Positions 1 to 5,787 of a stretch of DNA of 9,626 nt are shown here, piece by piece. The notes beneath the pieces were generated by a model. The model was not told the origin of the DNA. It ran no database searches and saw only the letters and a program-made list of their open reading frames with translations. The stretch's first letter is position 1, and each line of letters opens with the position of its first letter. Made by a program: the position numbers and the translations under genes. Source of the stretch: an uncultured Roseburia sp. (GTDB taxonomy: Bacteria; Bacillota; Clostridia; Lachnospirales; Lachnospiraceae); contig CANTEO010000077.1 of assembly GCA_947652855.1 (NCBI GenBank), positions 1 through 9,626 of the forward strand, written 5' to 3'.

Positions 1-143
1 CAGGAAGGAATGCAATTAATATAAATATAAATATTGTATAAATTTCAATTTATATCTCTGTCAATATTGTATATATCATACATAATGTGTATTATATGTG
101 TTTTTTTCAAAGCCTAAATTCGGTTTTATGTAAGAAAAATAAT
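1..143. other. AT-rich intergenic region, no gene seen
   Basis: No coding region is visible. The stretch is very AT-rich. It holds an 11-bp direct repeat AATATTGTATA at 30-40 and 63-73, an inverted repeat TATAAATT-tc-AATTTATA at 37-54, and a short inverted repeat ATAAT-gtgt-ATTAT at 82-95. A possible minus-strand promoter is described separately. Base composition alone makes short repeats likely here, so function is uncertain. Confidence 0.5.
35..64 (-). promoter_or_regulatory. Possible divergent promoter toward the left edge
   Basis: On the minus strand a perfect TTGACA (complement of 59-64) is followed after 18 bp by TATACA (complement of 35-40). It would drive a gene lying left of the window. 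The AT-rich background makes the -10 match cheap, so the main support is the perfect -35 box. Confidence 0.35.
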
Positions 144-171
144 TTGAATCTTTGCATGAGTATGATATAAT
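144..171 (+). promoter_or_regulatory. Promoter of the GH18 gene
   Basis: A -35 box TTGAAT (144-149), 16-bp spacer and perfect TATAAT -10 box (166-171) give a housekeeping sigma-A type promoter. The start codon lies about 42 nt beyond the expected start point, behind a strong AAGGAGG at 204-210. No sporulation sigma-factor motif was recognised, so expression in growing cells is the simpler reading. Confidence 0.75.
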
Positions 172-219
172 AGGAGCATTGAACAAAAGCGGGAAAAACA
201 CTTAAGGAGGAAGCTTTAG

Positions 220-1956
220 ATGGAGAAGAAGCGGGTAAAGCAGTCCATGCTTGTTATCGCGGCCGTTATCATCGTCATAATTCTCGTTTTGCTGATCGGG
301 AAAATGATAGAAAAATATACGCCGTCAAAAGAAAGGATAGATTTGACAGAATACTATGGCCTGACAGAAGAGTCCAAGGCGGCTATCGTTTTAGACCATG
401 AGATTATCCCGCAGCAGGCATTGATAAAAGATGGGATGGCGTATTTGGAGTATGAGGCGGTGAAAGAGCTGTTTAACAGCCGTTTTTATTGGGATTCCAA
501 CGAAAACCTCTTATTATATACAACGCCTACGGATGTAGTGACGGCAAAAGCGTCAGAAAAAGAGTATTCAGTGACGAAAAAGAAGCATTCCGAGGATTAC
601 GTCATCGTATATGCGGATTCAGAAACGGCGTATATTGCCATGGAATATGTAAAGCAGTTTACGGACATGGATTACGTGATCCATCAGGAGCCAAGCCGGC
701 TTGTAGTGACGACAGATTGGTCTGACTTTACGTCAGTGCCAGTGAAAAAGAAGACGCAGATCCGTTTAAAGGGAGGAATTAAAAGCCCTATCTTAACTGA
801 CGTTGAGAAAGAGACGGAGCTGATTCTGCTTAAGGGCGGCAAGGATTGGGACAAGGTCGCCACAAAGGAGGGCGTCATTGGCTATATCCGCAATAAGCGG
901 TTAGGGGAACAGGCAGAAAAAAGCCATGGGCATACTCCGATGAAGGAAGAGTTCTCCCATCTGTTAAAGGAAGAGAAAATTAATATGGGCTGGCATCAGG
1001 TGACGCTGCCTGAGGCAAATGAGACGGTGAAGGACATCATACCCGCCGCCAAAGGGCTGAATGTCATCTCTCCCACGTGGTTTTACTTAAACGACAACGA
1101 AGGCAACTTAAAAAGCCTGGCAAGCGCGGAATACGTCAATTACTGCCATAGCCAGGGAGTGGACGTTTGGGCGCTCGTCAGCAATCTGGAAAATGACGAG
1201 GTGGATTCTACGGATGTCTTAAGCCATACTTCCAAGCGGACGAAGGTAGTGAATCAGCTGATTGCGGCCGCGATACAATATAATTTCGACGGAATTAATG
1301 TGGATTTTGAGGCGTTGAGCGCGGATGCGGGGGAAGGCTATGTCCAATTTATCCGGGAGCTTTCCTTAAAATGTGAGAACAATGGCATTGTCCTGTCCGT
1401 TGACAACTATGTCCCGACGGAATATACGGCCTTCTACAATCGAAAAGAGCAGGCCAACTTTGCGGATTATGTCATTATTATGGGATATGATGAGCATTAT
1501 GCAGGGTCAGACGAAGGCTCCGTGGCGTCGATTGGGTTTGTGACGCAGGGCATAAAGGACACATTAAAGGAAGTCCCGCCAGAGCAGACGATCTTGGGCG
1601 CCCCGTTTTTCACAAGGATATGGGAAGAGACGCCGAAAGAGGCGACGGACGACGTGGAGGCGGCGGCAGAGGATTATGTGCCATATGAGCTTTCCTCACA
1701 GGCGGTCAGCATGAAAGAAGCCTGGAACATGGTGAACGTCAACGGCGTGGAGCCGACCTGGTCCAAAAAAGAGGGGCAGTATTATGCGGAGTACGTCAAT
1801 GGAGGGAAGACCTATAAAATCTGGTTGGAGGATCTGGAGTCCCTGGAGCTGAAGCTAAAGGCGGCGTCAACGGCCAAGCTGGCTGGCATGGCGTTTTGGA
1901 AGCTTAGCCTGGAAGATGAACGGGTGTGGGACGTTATTTTGAAATATATGAACTGA
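220..1956 (+). CDS. Membrane-anchored SH3 / glycoside hydrolase family 18 protein
   Basis: A 578-residue cell-surface protein. Residues 10-27 form one hydrophobic segment after a basic N-terminus, an uncleaved anchor that places the rest outside the membrane. Residues about 55-165 resemble a copper-amine-oxidase-N-like wall-protein module, about 176-230 look like a bacterial SH3 domain, and about 255-578 are a GH18 TIM barrel of the YaaH/SleL/YdhD type. The active-site strand reads DGINVDFE (357-364): the proton-donor Glu364 and the preceding Asp362 are kept, while the first Asp of the usual DxxDxDxE motif is Asn360. The MGYDEH segment (421-426) and the AFWKLS strand near the end also fit GH18. 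Known relatives cleave N-acetylglucosamine bonds in peptidoglycan or spore cortex; that this one acts on the cell wall is inferred. ATG 220 follows AAGGAGG at 9-nt spacing. It appears monocistronic. Confidence 0.85.
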   Translation: MEKKRVKQSMLVIAAVIIVIILVLLIGKMIEKYTPSKERIDLTEYYGLTEESKAAIVLDHEIIPQQALIKDGMAYLEYEAVKELFNSRFYWDSNENLLLYTTPTDVVTAKASEKEYSVTKKKHSEDYVIVYADSETAYIAMEYVKQFTDMDYVIHQEPSRLVVTTDWSDFTSVPVKKKTQIRLKGGIKSPILTDVEKETELILLKGGKDWDKVATKEGVIGYIRNKRLGEQAEKSHGHTPMKEEFSHLLKEEKINMGWHQVTLPEANETVKDIIPAAKGLNVISPTWFYLNDNEGNLKSLASAEYVNYCHSQGVDVWALVSNLENDEVDSTDVLSHTSKRTKVVNQLIAAAIQYNFDGINVDFEALSADAGEGYVQFIRELSLKCENNGIVLSVDNYVPTEYTAFYNRKEQANFADYVIIMGYDEHYAGSDEGSVASIGFVTQGIKDTLKEVPPEQTILGAPFFTRIWEETPKEATDDVEAAAEDYVPYELSSQAVSMKEAWNMVNVNGVEPTWSKKEGQYYAEYVNGGKTYKIWLEDLESLELKLKAASTAKLAGMAFWKLSLEDERVWDVILKYMN

Positions 1957-1967
1957 TACGCAATCAG

Positions 1968-1981
1968 TGCATAATAATGCA
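1968..1981. promoter_or_regulatory. ARG-box-like inverted repeat before the ABC operon
   Basis: TGCAT-AATA-ATGCA is a perfect 5-4-5 palindrome. The layout matches the ArgR/AhrC operator consensus (TGAAT-wwww-ATTCA), of which half-sites with TGCA are known variants. It lies just upstream of the importer promoter. Because AAAATGTTTTTATTT follows, it could instead be a weak terminator for the GH18 gene. The stem is only 5 bp, which favours an operator. Confidence 0.35.
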
Positions 1982-1999
1982 AAATGTTTTTATTTCCAC

Positions 2000-2027
2000 T
2001 TGTATTTATGCATAAAGATGGTACAAT
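2000..2027 (+). promoter_or_regulatory. Promoter of the amino-acid ABC importer operon
   Basis: A -35 box TTGTAT (2000-2005), 16-bp spacer and TACAAT -10 box (2022-2027) form a sigma-A type promoter. The spacer contains the perfect 12-bp palindrome TTTATGCATAAA (2005-2016), a natural place for a repressor to block polymerase. The start codon of the first gene is at 2065. Confidence 0.65.
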
Positions 2028-2064
2028 GAATAATATTTGTTTGAATAAGGGAGGAAATTGAGTT

Positions 2065-2928
2065 ATGAAAAGATCAGCAGCGATACTTCTTATTACGGCG
2101 TCGGCAGTGGCGTTTGCAGGATGCGGCTCCGGTGAGGATGGCACGACGTCAGATAAGGACAGCGCGGGAAATGGAGCAGAGGGCAATGCTGCGGAAGAGG
2201 TTTCCAGTGAAAGCACGCAGGCGGCTGAAGGGGCCGGCGGGGACGCGTTGGCAGACGGCATGCTTACAGTAGGGACGAACGCAGAGTTCCCTCCGTTTGA
2301 ATTTGTAGGCGACGACGGGGAGCCGGACGGCTTTGACATTGCCTTAATCAAAGCGATTGGCGAAAAGCTTGGCGTAGATGTGGAAGTGGACAACATGGAA
2401 TTTGATTCTTTGGTTCCTTCCATTGGAAGTAAGATCGACGTGGCGATCGCGGGGATGACAGTGACGGATGAGCGGAAAAATATGGTAGATTTTTCCGATG
2501 AGTATTATGAAGCCGTGCAGTATGTAATTGTAGGAGCGGATTCCGACATAGCGTCAGCTGCGGATTTGGAAGGAAAGAGCATTGGGGTGCAGCTTGGGAC
2601 GACCGGTGATTTTATTGTGGAGGACATTAAGGACGCGACGGCGGCTCAGTACAATAAGGCTGTGGATGCAGTGAATGACTTAAGGAACGGCAGAGTGGAC
2701 GCCGTGATTATTGATAAGAACCCTGCGAAAGTGTTCGGGGAGCAGTTTGGGGATGAAGTGAAGCTGTACGACGGCGAGAGCGCTGAATTTGGGTTTGAGA
2801 AGGAATACTATGCCATTGCCCTGCCAAAAGGGGATGAGGCTTTGGCAAAAGCGGTGAATGACGCGCTTGCAGAACTGAAGTCAGACGGGACGTTCGATGA
2901 GTTGGTGAAGCAGTACATTGAAAATTAA
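2065..2928 (+). CDS. Polar amino-acid ABC transporter substrate-binding lipoprotein
   Basis: This 287-residue protein captures an amino acid outside the membrane and delivers it to the permease encoded next. The N-terminus is a lipoprotein signal peptide: Lys2-Arg3, a hydrophobic stretch, and lipobox AFAGC with the lipidated Cys at residue 20. Residues 21-65 are a Gly/Ser/Glu/Ala-rich flexible linker. Residues about 67-287 are a family 3 extracellular solute-binding domain: GTNAEFPPFEF (70-80), PDGFDIALIKAI, the MTVTDERK motif (131-138) whose Arg137 is expected to bind the ligand carboxylate, GVQLGTTGD (174-182) and Asp217 in the second lobe. Specificity (cystine, arginine, glutamine, histidine or other) cannot be read off; the ARG-box-like site upstream hints weakly at basic amino acids. 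AAGGGAGG at 2047-2054 supports ATG 2065. Confidence 0.93.
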   Translation: MKRSAAILLITASAVAFAGCGSGEDGTTSDKDSAGNGAEGNAAEEVSSESTQAAEGAGGDALADGMLTVGTNAEFPPFEFVGDDGEPDGFDIALIKAIGEKLGVDVEVDNMEFDSLVPSIGSKIDVAIAGMTVTDERKNMVDFSDEYYEAVQYVIVGADSDIASAADLEGKSIGVQLGTTGDFIVEDIKDATAAQYNKAVDAVNDLRNGRVDAVIIDKNPAKVFGEQFGDEVKLYDGESAEFGFEKEYYAIALPKGDEALAKAVNDALAELKSDGTFDELVKQYIEN

Positions 2929-2929
2929 T

Positions 2930-2956
2930 GGCAGCGGCTTGGGTTATCGTGCTGTC
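2930..2956 (+). other. Intercistronic stem-loop between binding protein and permease
   Basis: GGCAGC (2930-2935) can pair with GCTGTC (2951-2956), with one G-U pair and a 15-nt loop, right after the substrate-binding protein stop codon. There is no T-run, so it is not an intrinsic terminator. Such stem-loops in other importer operons protect the upstream message and help make binding protein in excess over permease; that role here is inferred. The 90-nt gap is otherwise empty. Confidence 0.35.
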
Positions 2957-3018
2957 GCGGCAATCTTCCTGCGCCGGCATGAGGAAACCAGACGGAAAAG
3001 CAAGAAAGCGAGAAGATA

Positions 3019-3720
3019 ATGAGTGAATGGTTATCAGATGTAGCGTTTAAGTTTCAGATTGCTTTTATTGACGGCGACCGTTGGAAGCTTTATTTAAGCG
3101 GCCTTGGCGTGACGCTGCAGATTTCGTTATTTGCCGCGGTTCTAGGCGTGGTGATTGGAATTGTCGTGGCGATGATGAAGCTGTCCACGCGAAAAAACGG
3201 AAAGCGTTCCGTGCTTTCGGTCATTGCGCAGATTTATATTGACGTGATCCGTGGGACGCCTTCGGTGCTGCAGCTTTTAATTATGTGGTTTATTGTCATG
3301 ACAAACAGTAAAAACGGCGTGCTTGTGGCTTCGCTTACGTTTGGCATTAACAGTGGCGCATATGTGTCGGAAATTATGCGCGCAGGAATTTTAGCAGTGG
3401 ATCACGGCCAGATGGAGGCGGGACGGTCGTTAGGCTTGTCAAGAGGGCAGACGATGCGTTACATCATTTTGCCGCAGGCGATTAAAAATGTGCTGCCTCC
3501 CATAGGAAATGAATTTATCGTGTTGTTAAAAGAGACGGCGATTGTAGGCTATGTCAGCCTGTCGGATCTGACGAGAACCGCAAGTCAGATTTCGTCGAGG
3601 ACATTTGAGGCGTTTATGCCGTTGGTCGGCGCAGCAGTCATCTATTTTGTCATCATAAAAATACTCAGTAAATTAATTGAGATGCTGGAAAGGAGGCTGC
3701 GCAAAGGTGATCACCGTTAA
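3019..3720 (+). CDS. Polar amino-acid ABC transporter permease
   Basis: This 233-residue membrane protein is the transmembrane subunit of the importer, of the HisM/GlnP type, and probably acts as a homodimer since only one permease gene is present. About five hydrophobic segments can be seen (roughly 28-52, 66-93, 98-118, 160-180 and 198-220). The cytoplasmic EAA loop that docks on the ATPase is clear: MEAGRSLGLSRGQTMRYII (132-150), followed by LPQAIKNVLPPIGNEF. The IRGTPSVLQL segment (77-86) is also typical of the family. Length is slightly above the usual 215-230. The ribosome binding site is weak (GCGAGAAG before ATG 3019), consistent with lower expression than the binding protein. Its 3' end overlaps the ATPase gene by 14 bases, suggesting translational coupling. 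Confidence 0.93.
   Translation: MSEWLSDVAFKFQIAFIDGDRWKLYLSGLGVTLQISLFAAVLGVVIGIVVAMMKLSTRKNGKRSVLSVIAQIYIDVIRGTPSVLQLLIMWFIVMTNSKNGVLVASLTFGINSGAYVSEIMRAGILAVDHGQMEAGRSLGLSRGQTMRYIILPQAIKNVLPPIGNEFIVLLKETAIVGYVSLSDLTRTASQISSRTFEAFMPLVGAAVIYFVIIKILSKLIEMLERRLRKGDHR
3689..3696 (+). promoter_or_regulatory. Ribosome binding site setting the GTG start of the ATPase gene
   Basis: AAAGGAGG lies inside the 3' end of the permease gene, 10 nt before GTG 3707. It decides for GTG 3707 over the in-frame TTG at 3677, which lies upstream of this site and would add ten residues (RCWKGG...) not seen in the family. Confidence 0.8.
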
Positions 3721-4429
3721 AAATCTACATAAATCATTTGGCAAGACAGAAGTTTTAAAAGGAATTGACTACCATGTGGAAAAAGGGGAGAAAATCGTCG
3801 TAGTCGGGCCTTCCGGCTCGGGAAAAAGCACATTTTTACGATGCATGAACCTTTTAGAGACGCCTACAAGCGGCGAAATCTGGTTTGACGGAAAGCGGAT
3901 TACAGATCCTAAGACAGATATCAATAAGGTTAGGGAGCATATGGGAATGGTGTTTCAAAATTTCAATCTGTTCAATAACCTGACGATTTTAGATAATATT
4001 ACGCTGGCTCCTGTGAAGTTAAAGCTAATGAATAAAGAGCAGGCCAACGAGACTGCAATAAGCCTGTTAAAAAGAGTGAGCCTTTCGGAAAAGGCGGGCG
4101 CATATCCGTCGCAGCTCTCCGGCGGCCAGCGGCAGAGAATCGCGATTGTGCGCTCTCTTGCCATGAATCCAAAGGTCATGCTGTTTGACGAGCCAACATC
4201 CGCGTTAGACCCGGAAATGGTGGGCGAGGTGCTTGACGTGATGAAAGAGCTTGCGGCCAGCGGCATGACGATGGTTGTCGTGACGCATGAAATGGGATTT
4301 GCAAAAGAGGTCGGAAGTAAAGTGCTGTTTGTAGACGAAGGAGTCATTATGGAAGAGGATACGCCGGAGGAGTTTTTTGGAAATCCAAAAAACCCGAGGC
4401 TTAAGGATTTTCTTTCTAAAGTGCTGTAA
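3707..4429 (+). CDS. Polar amino-acid ABC transporter ATP-binding protein
   Basis: A 240-residue ATPase of the GlnQ/HisP type that powers the importer at the inner face of the membrane. With GTG 3707 as residue 1, all motifs are intact: Walker A GPSGSGKST (34-42), Q-loop Gln84 in VFQNFNLF, signature LSGGQ (137-141), Walker B VMLFDE (157-162) with catalytic Glu162, D-loop SALD, and switch His194 in VVTHEM. Length equals the family norm, supporting the GTG start. The gene overlaps the permease by 14 bases and is the last of the operon. No clear intrinsic terminator follows, only a T-poor hairpin in the 21-nt gap before the convergent spmB. The symbol is left blank because the substrate is unknown. 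Confidence 0.95.
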   Translation: MITVKNLHKSFGKTEVLKGIDYHVEKGEKIVVVGPSGSGKSTFLRCMNLLETPTSGEIWFDGKRITDPKTDINKVREHMGMVFQNFNLFNNLTILDNITLAPVKLKLMNKEQANETAISLLKRVSLSEKAGAYPSQLSGGQRQRIAIVRSLAMNPKVMLFDEPTSALDPEMVGEVLDVMKELAASGMTMVVVTHEMGFAKEVGSKVLFVDEGVIMEEDTPEEFFGNPKNPRLKDFLSKVL

Positions 4430-4430
4430 C

Positions 4431-4457
4431 GGCATGGCCTGCTTTTTACTTCATGCC
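4431..4457. terminator. Weak hairpin between convergent ABC operon and spmB
   Basis: GGCATG (4431-4436) pairs with CATGCC (4452-4457) around a 15-nt loop. The right arm overlaps the spmB stop codon. Neither strand has a T-run after the stem; the only T-run is in the loop. It may slow polymerase from both sides but is not a canonical terminator. Confidence 0.3.
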
Positions 4458-4978
4458 ATCAAGGAGGCAAGGAAGATGCTTGCCATAATGCCGCTGACAG
4501 AGGCAAACAGCGCGCCTTGCAGCGTAAAGCGAGTTTTTTTTACATGAACGTGCATAAAATAAATGCTCATGGTATAGAAAATGGTTTCTGTGCAGCTCAT
4601 CATAATGGATGCGCTAAGGCCGATAAACGAGTCTGTGCCATGTGTCTTAAACAGATCTAAAAGCAAGCCGGTTGCCGCAGAGGAGGAGAACATCTTCACT
4701 ATGGCAGCCGGAATTAATTCTGTAGGGAAATGCAGCGGCCCCATCATTTTTTTCAGCAGTTCGGACAGAAAATCGAAAAACCCGGATGCCCTCAATATTC
4801 CTACCGCAGTCATCAGGCCAACCAGGGTGGGCAGTATGTCGATGACGGTGAAGAAGCCGTCTTTTGCACCCTTTAAAAAATCCTGATAGACATTATTCCG
4901 GTTGAGCAGGCCATAGGCGACAATCAGAAAAATGGTGAGGGGAATCATCGTTTCGGATAAAAACAGTAAAAATTGCAT
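4451..4978 (-). CDS. spmB: Spore maturation protein B
   Basis: A 175-residue membrane protein of the nucleoside-recognition/Gate-domain family, needed in Bacillus, together with SpmA, for proper dehydration of the spore core. About five membrane segments are visible (roughly 3-24, 43-62, 89-108, 119-141, 150-172). The diagnostic stretch is SSSAATGLLLDLFKTHG (98-114), then DSFIGLSASIMMSCTETIFY (116-135). The length matches the usual ~178. I chose ATG 4978 because AGGAG precedes it by 7 nt; an in-frame ATG at 5062 would add 28 polar residues with no ribosome binding site. It is convergent with the ABC operon and divergent from the PAP2 gene. spmA, normally the upstream partner, is not next to it. 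It implies an endospore former. Confidence 0.9.
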   Translation of the reverse strand: MQFLLFLSETMIPLTIFLIVAYGLLNRNNVYQDFLKGAKDGFFTVIDILPTLVGLMTAVGILRASGFFDFLSELLKKMMGPLHFPTELIPAAIVKMFSSSAATGLLLDLFKTHGTDSFIGLSASIMMSCTETIFYTMSIYFMHVHVKKTRFTLQGALFASVSGIMASIFLASLMA

Positions 4979-5008
4979 ATAGATGCTCCTGGGAAGGGAT
5001 TTCTTTGT

Positions 5009-5036
5009 ATAATATATGAAGCGGCTCTCTTTGTAA
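5009..5036 (-). promoter_or_regulatory. Candidate promoter of spmB
   Basis: Read on the minus strand, TTACAA (complement of 5031-5036), 16 bp, then TATTAT (complement of 5009-5014) resembles a sigma-A promoter about 30 nt before the start codon. The sequence ATTATACAAAG overlapping it is also loosely like a sigma-E -10 element, but I see no matching -35 at the right distance. Confidence 0.5.
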
Positions 5037-5050
5037 TGCGGGGTTAAAAG

Positions 5051-5064
5051 ATCTTTATGCATAA
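5051..5064. promoter_or_regulatory. Palindromic motif shared with the ABC operon promoter
   Basis: ATCTTTATGCATAA here is the exact reverse complement of TTATGCATAAAGAT at 2006-2019. Its core TTATGCATAA (5055-5064) is a perfect palindrome. It lies upstream of the spmB promoter and about 100 nt before the divergent PAP2 gene. A shared operator is a guess; one 14-bp match in AT-rich DNA can be chance. Confidence 0.3.
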
Positions 5065-5162
5065 GAAGGAAGTCGCTTATTTGTAAGGGTTAGGAATGTG
5101 GATTTGGATCAAAGTTATGCGAAGCCTCTAGGCGGGCGATCGCGGCAGAAAGGAAGGTTCAA

Positions 5163-5714
5163 ATGGAATGGCTTATGAGTTTGGATGGGGACATCCTTTT
5201 ATGGATACAGGAGAATATACGAAAGGAGTTCTTAAGCCCGGCCGTCGAACGCATTACTCACCTGGGCGATGCCGGATGGTTTTGGATTACGCTCCTTGCT
5301 TTCATGCTGTTTTTTTCAAAATGCCGAAAGACGGCTGTGACAGGGCTGCTTGCCGTATTGATTGGGTTTCTTATTACAAATTTGTGGCTAAAGAATATGG
5401 TGGCGCGCGTAAGGCCATATGAGATCGTGGAAGGGCTTCAGTTGATTGGAAATCGTGCAGTAGATTTTTCATTTCCGTCCGGCCATTCAACTTGCTCTGT
5501 CGCGGCGTCCACAGTTCTGTTCTGTAGATTCCCAAAATGGATTGGCGCGCCGGCCCTTGTCCTTGCCCTGTTGATCTGTTTTTCCCGGCTTTATATTGGA
5601 ATTCATTATCCGACAGATGTGATGGCGGGGATTCTGATCGGAATGGCGTCGGCTTTTCTTGCGATGCGAATCATGCGAAATTGGGAAGGCAAGGATCAGG
5701 CCGTTTTAAAATAA
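5163..5714 (+). CDS. PAP2-family membrane phosphatase
   Basis: A 183-residue integral membrane phosphatase. All three catalytic motifs of the type 2 phosphatidic acid phosphatase family are intact: Kx6RP (Lys77 to Arg84-Pro85), PSGH (105-108) and SRx5Hx3D (Ser141, Arg142, His148, Asp152). His148 would be the nucleophile and His108 the acid. Hydrophobic segments surround them (about 38-52, 58-76, 109-120, 127-140, 153-168), and the active site should face outward. Substrates in this family are lipid phosphates such as undecaprenyl diphosphate or phosphatidylglycerol phosphate; which one cannot be told here. ATG 5163 follows AAAGGAAGG. No convincing promoter was found in the 100 nt upstream. 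It is convergent with the S1-protein gene across a strong hairpin. Confidence 0.9.
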   Translation: MEWLMSLDGDILLWIQENIRKEFLSPAVERITHLGDAGWFWITLLAFMLFFSKCRKTAVTGLLAVLIGFLITNLWLKNMVARVRPYEIVEGLQLIGNRAVDFSFPSGHSTCSVAASTVLFCRFPKWIGAPALVLALLICFSRLYIGIHYPTDVMAGILIGMASAFLAMRIMRNWEGKDQAVLK

Positions 5715-5755
5715 AAAGGCGCGGCGTTTAAGGAAAAAATCCCAAACGCTGCGCT
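5711..5755 (-). terminator. Intrinsic terminator of the S1-protein gene
   Basis: GCGCGGCGTTT (5719-5729) pairs with AAACGCTGCGC (5744-5754) with one G-U, and an inner GGA/TCC can extend the stem. On the minus strand it is followed by CTTTTTATTTT, a classic intrinsic terminator about 30 nt after the S1-protein stop. On the plus strand the same hairpin follows the PAP2 stop but lacks a T-run, so termination there would be weaker. Confidence 0.85.
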
Positions 5756-5787
5756 GTAAAATGGATCTTTAGGCTTCTTTAAAAGCA

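Noticed and set aside
1812..2423. A 203-codon open frame on the minus strand
   Set aside because: It overlaps the end of the GH18 gene, the promoter region and the start of the lipoprotein gene. Its translation is Ser/Pro/Ala-rich low-complexity typical of the antisense of Gly/Glu-rich coding DNA, and it has no family resemblance.
3677..3706. TTG start for the ABC ATPase ten residues upstream
   Set aside because: The strong AAAGGAGG lies after it, and the extra residues are not part of the GlnQ/HisP family, whose length is met exactly from GTG 3707.
4979..5062. Longer spmB start at ATG 5062
   Set aside because: It has no ribosome binding site, the added residues are polar and unlike SpmB, and the stretch contains the likely promoter.
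5136..5143. GCGATCGC octamer (HIP1-like)
   Set aside because: It occurs only twice here, the other at 2443-2450 inside a gene; this is not the dense pattern seen in cyanobacteria.
4451..5714. spmB and PAP2 phosphatase as a new sporulation module
   Set aside because: They are divergent, both belong to common families, and nothing but adjacency and one short motif links them.
5165..5731. Overlapping plus-strand open frames inside the PAP2 gene
   Set aside because: The PAP2 frame carries all three catalytic motifs in order, so the other frames are shadows.
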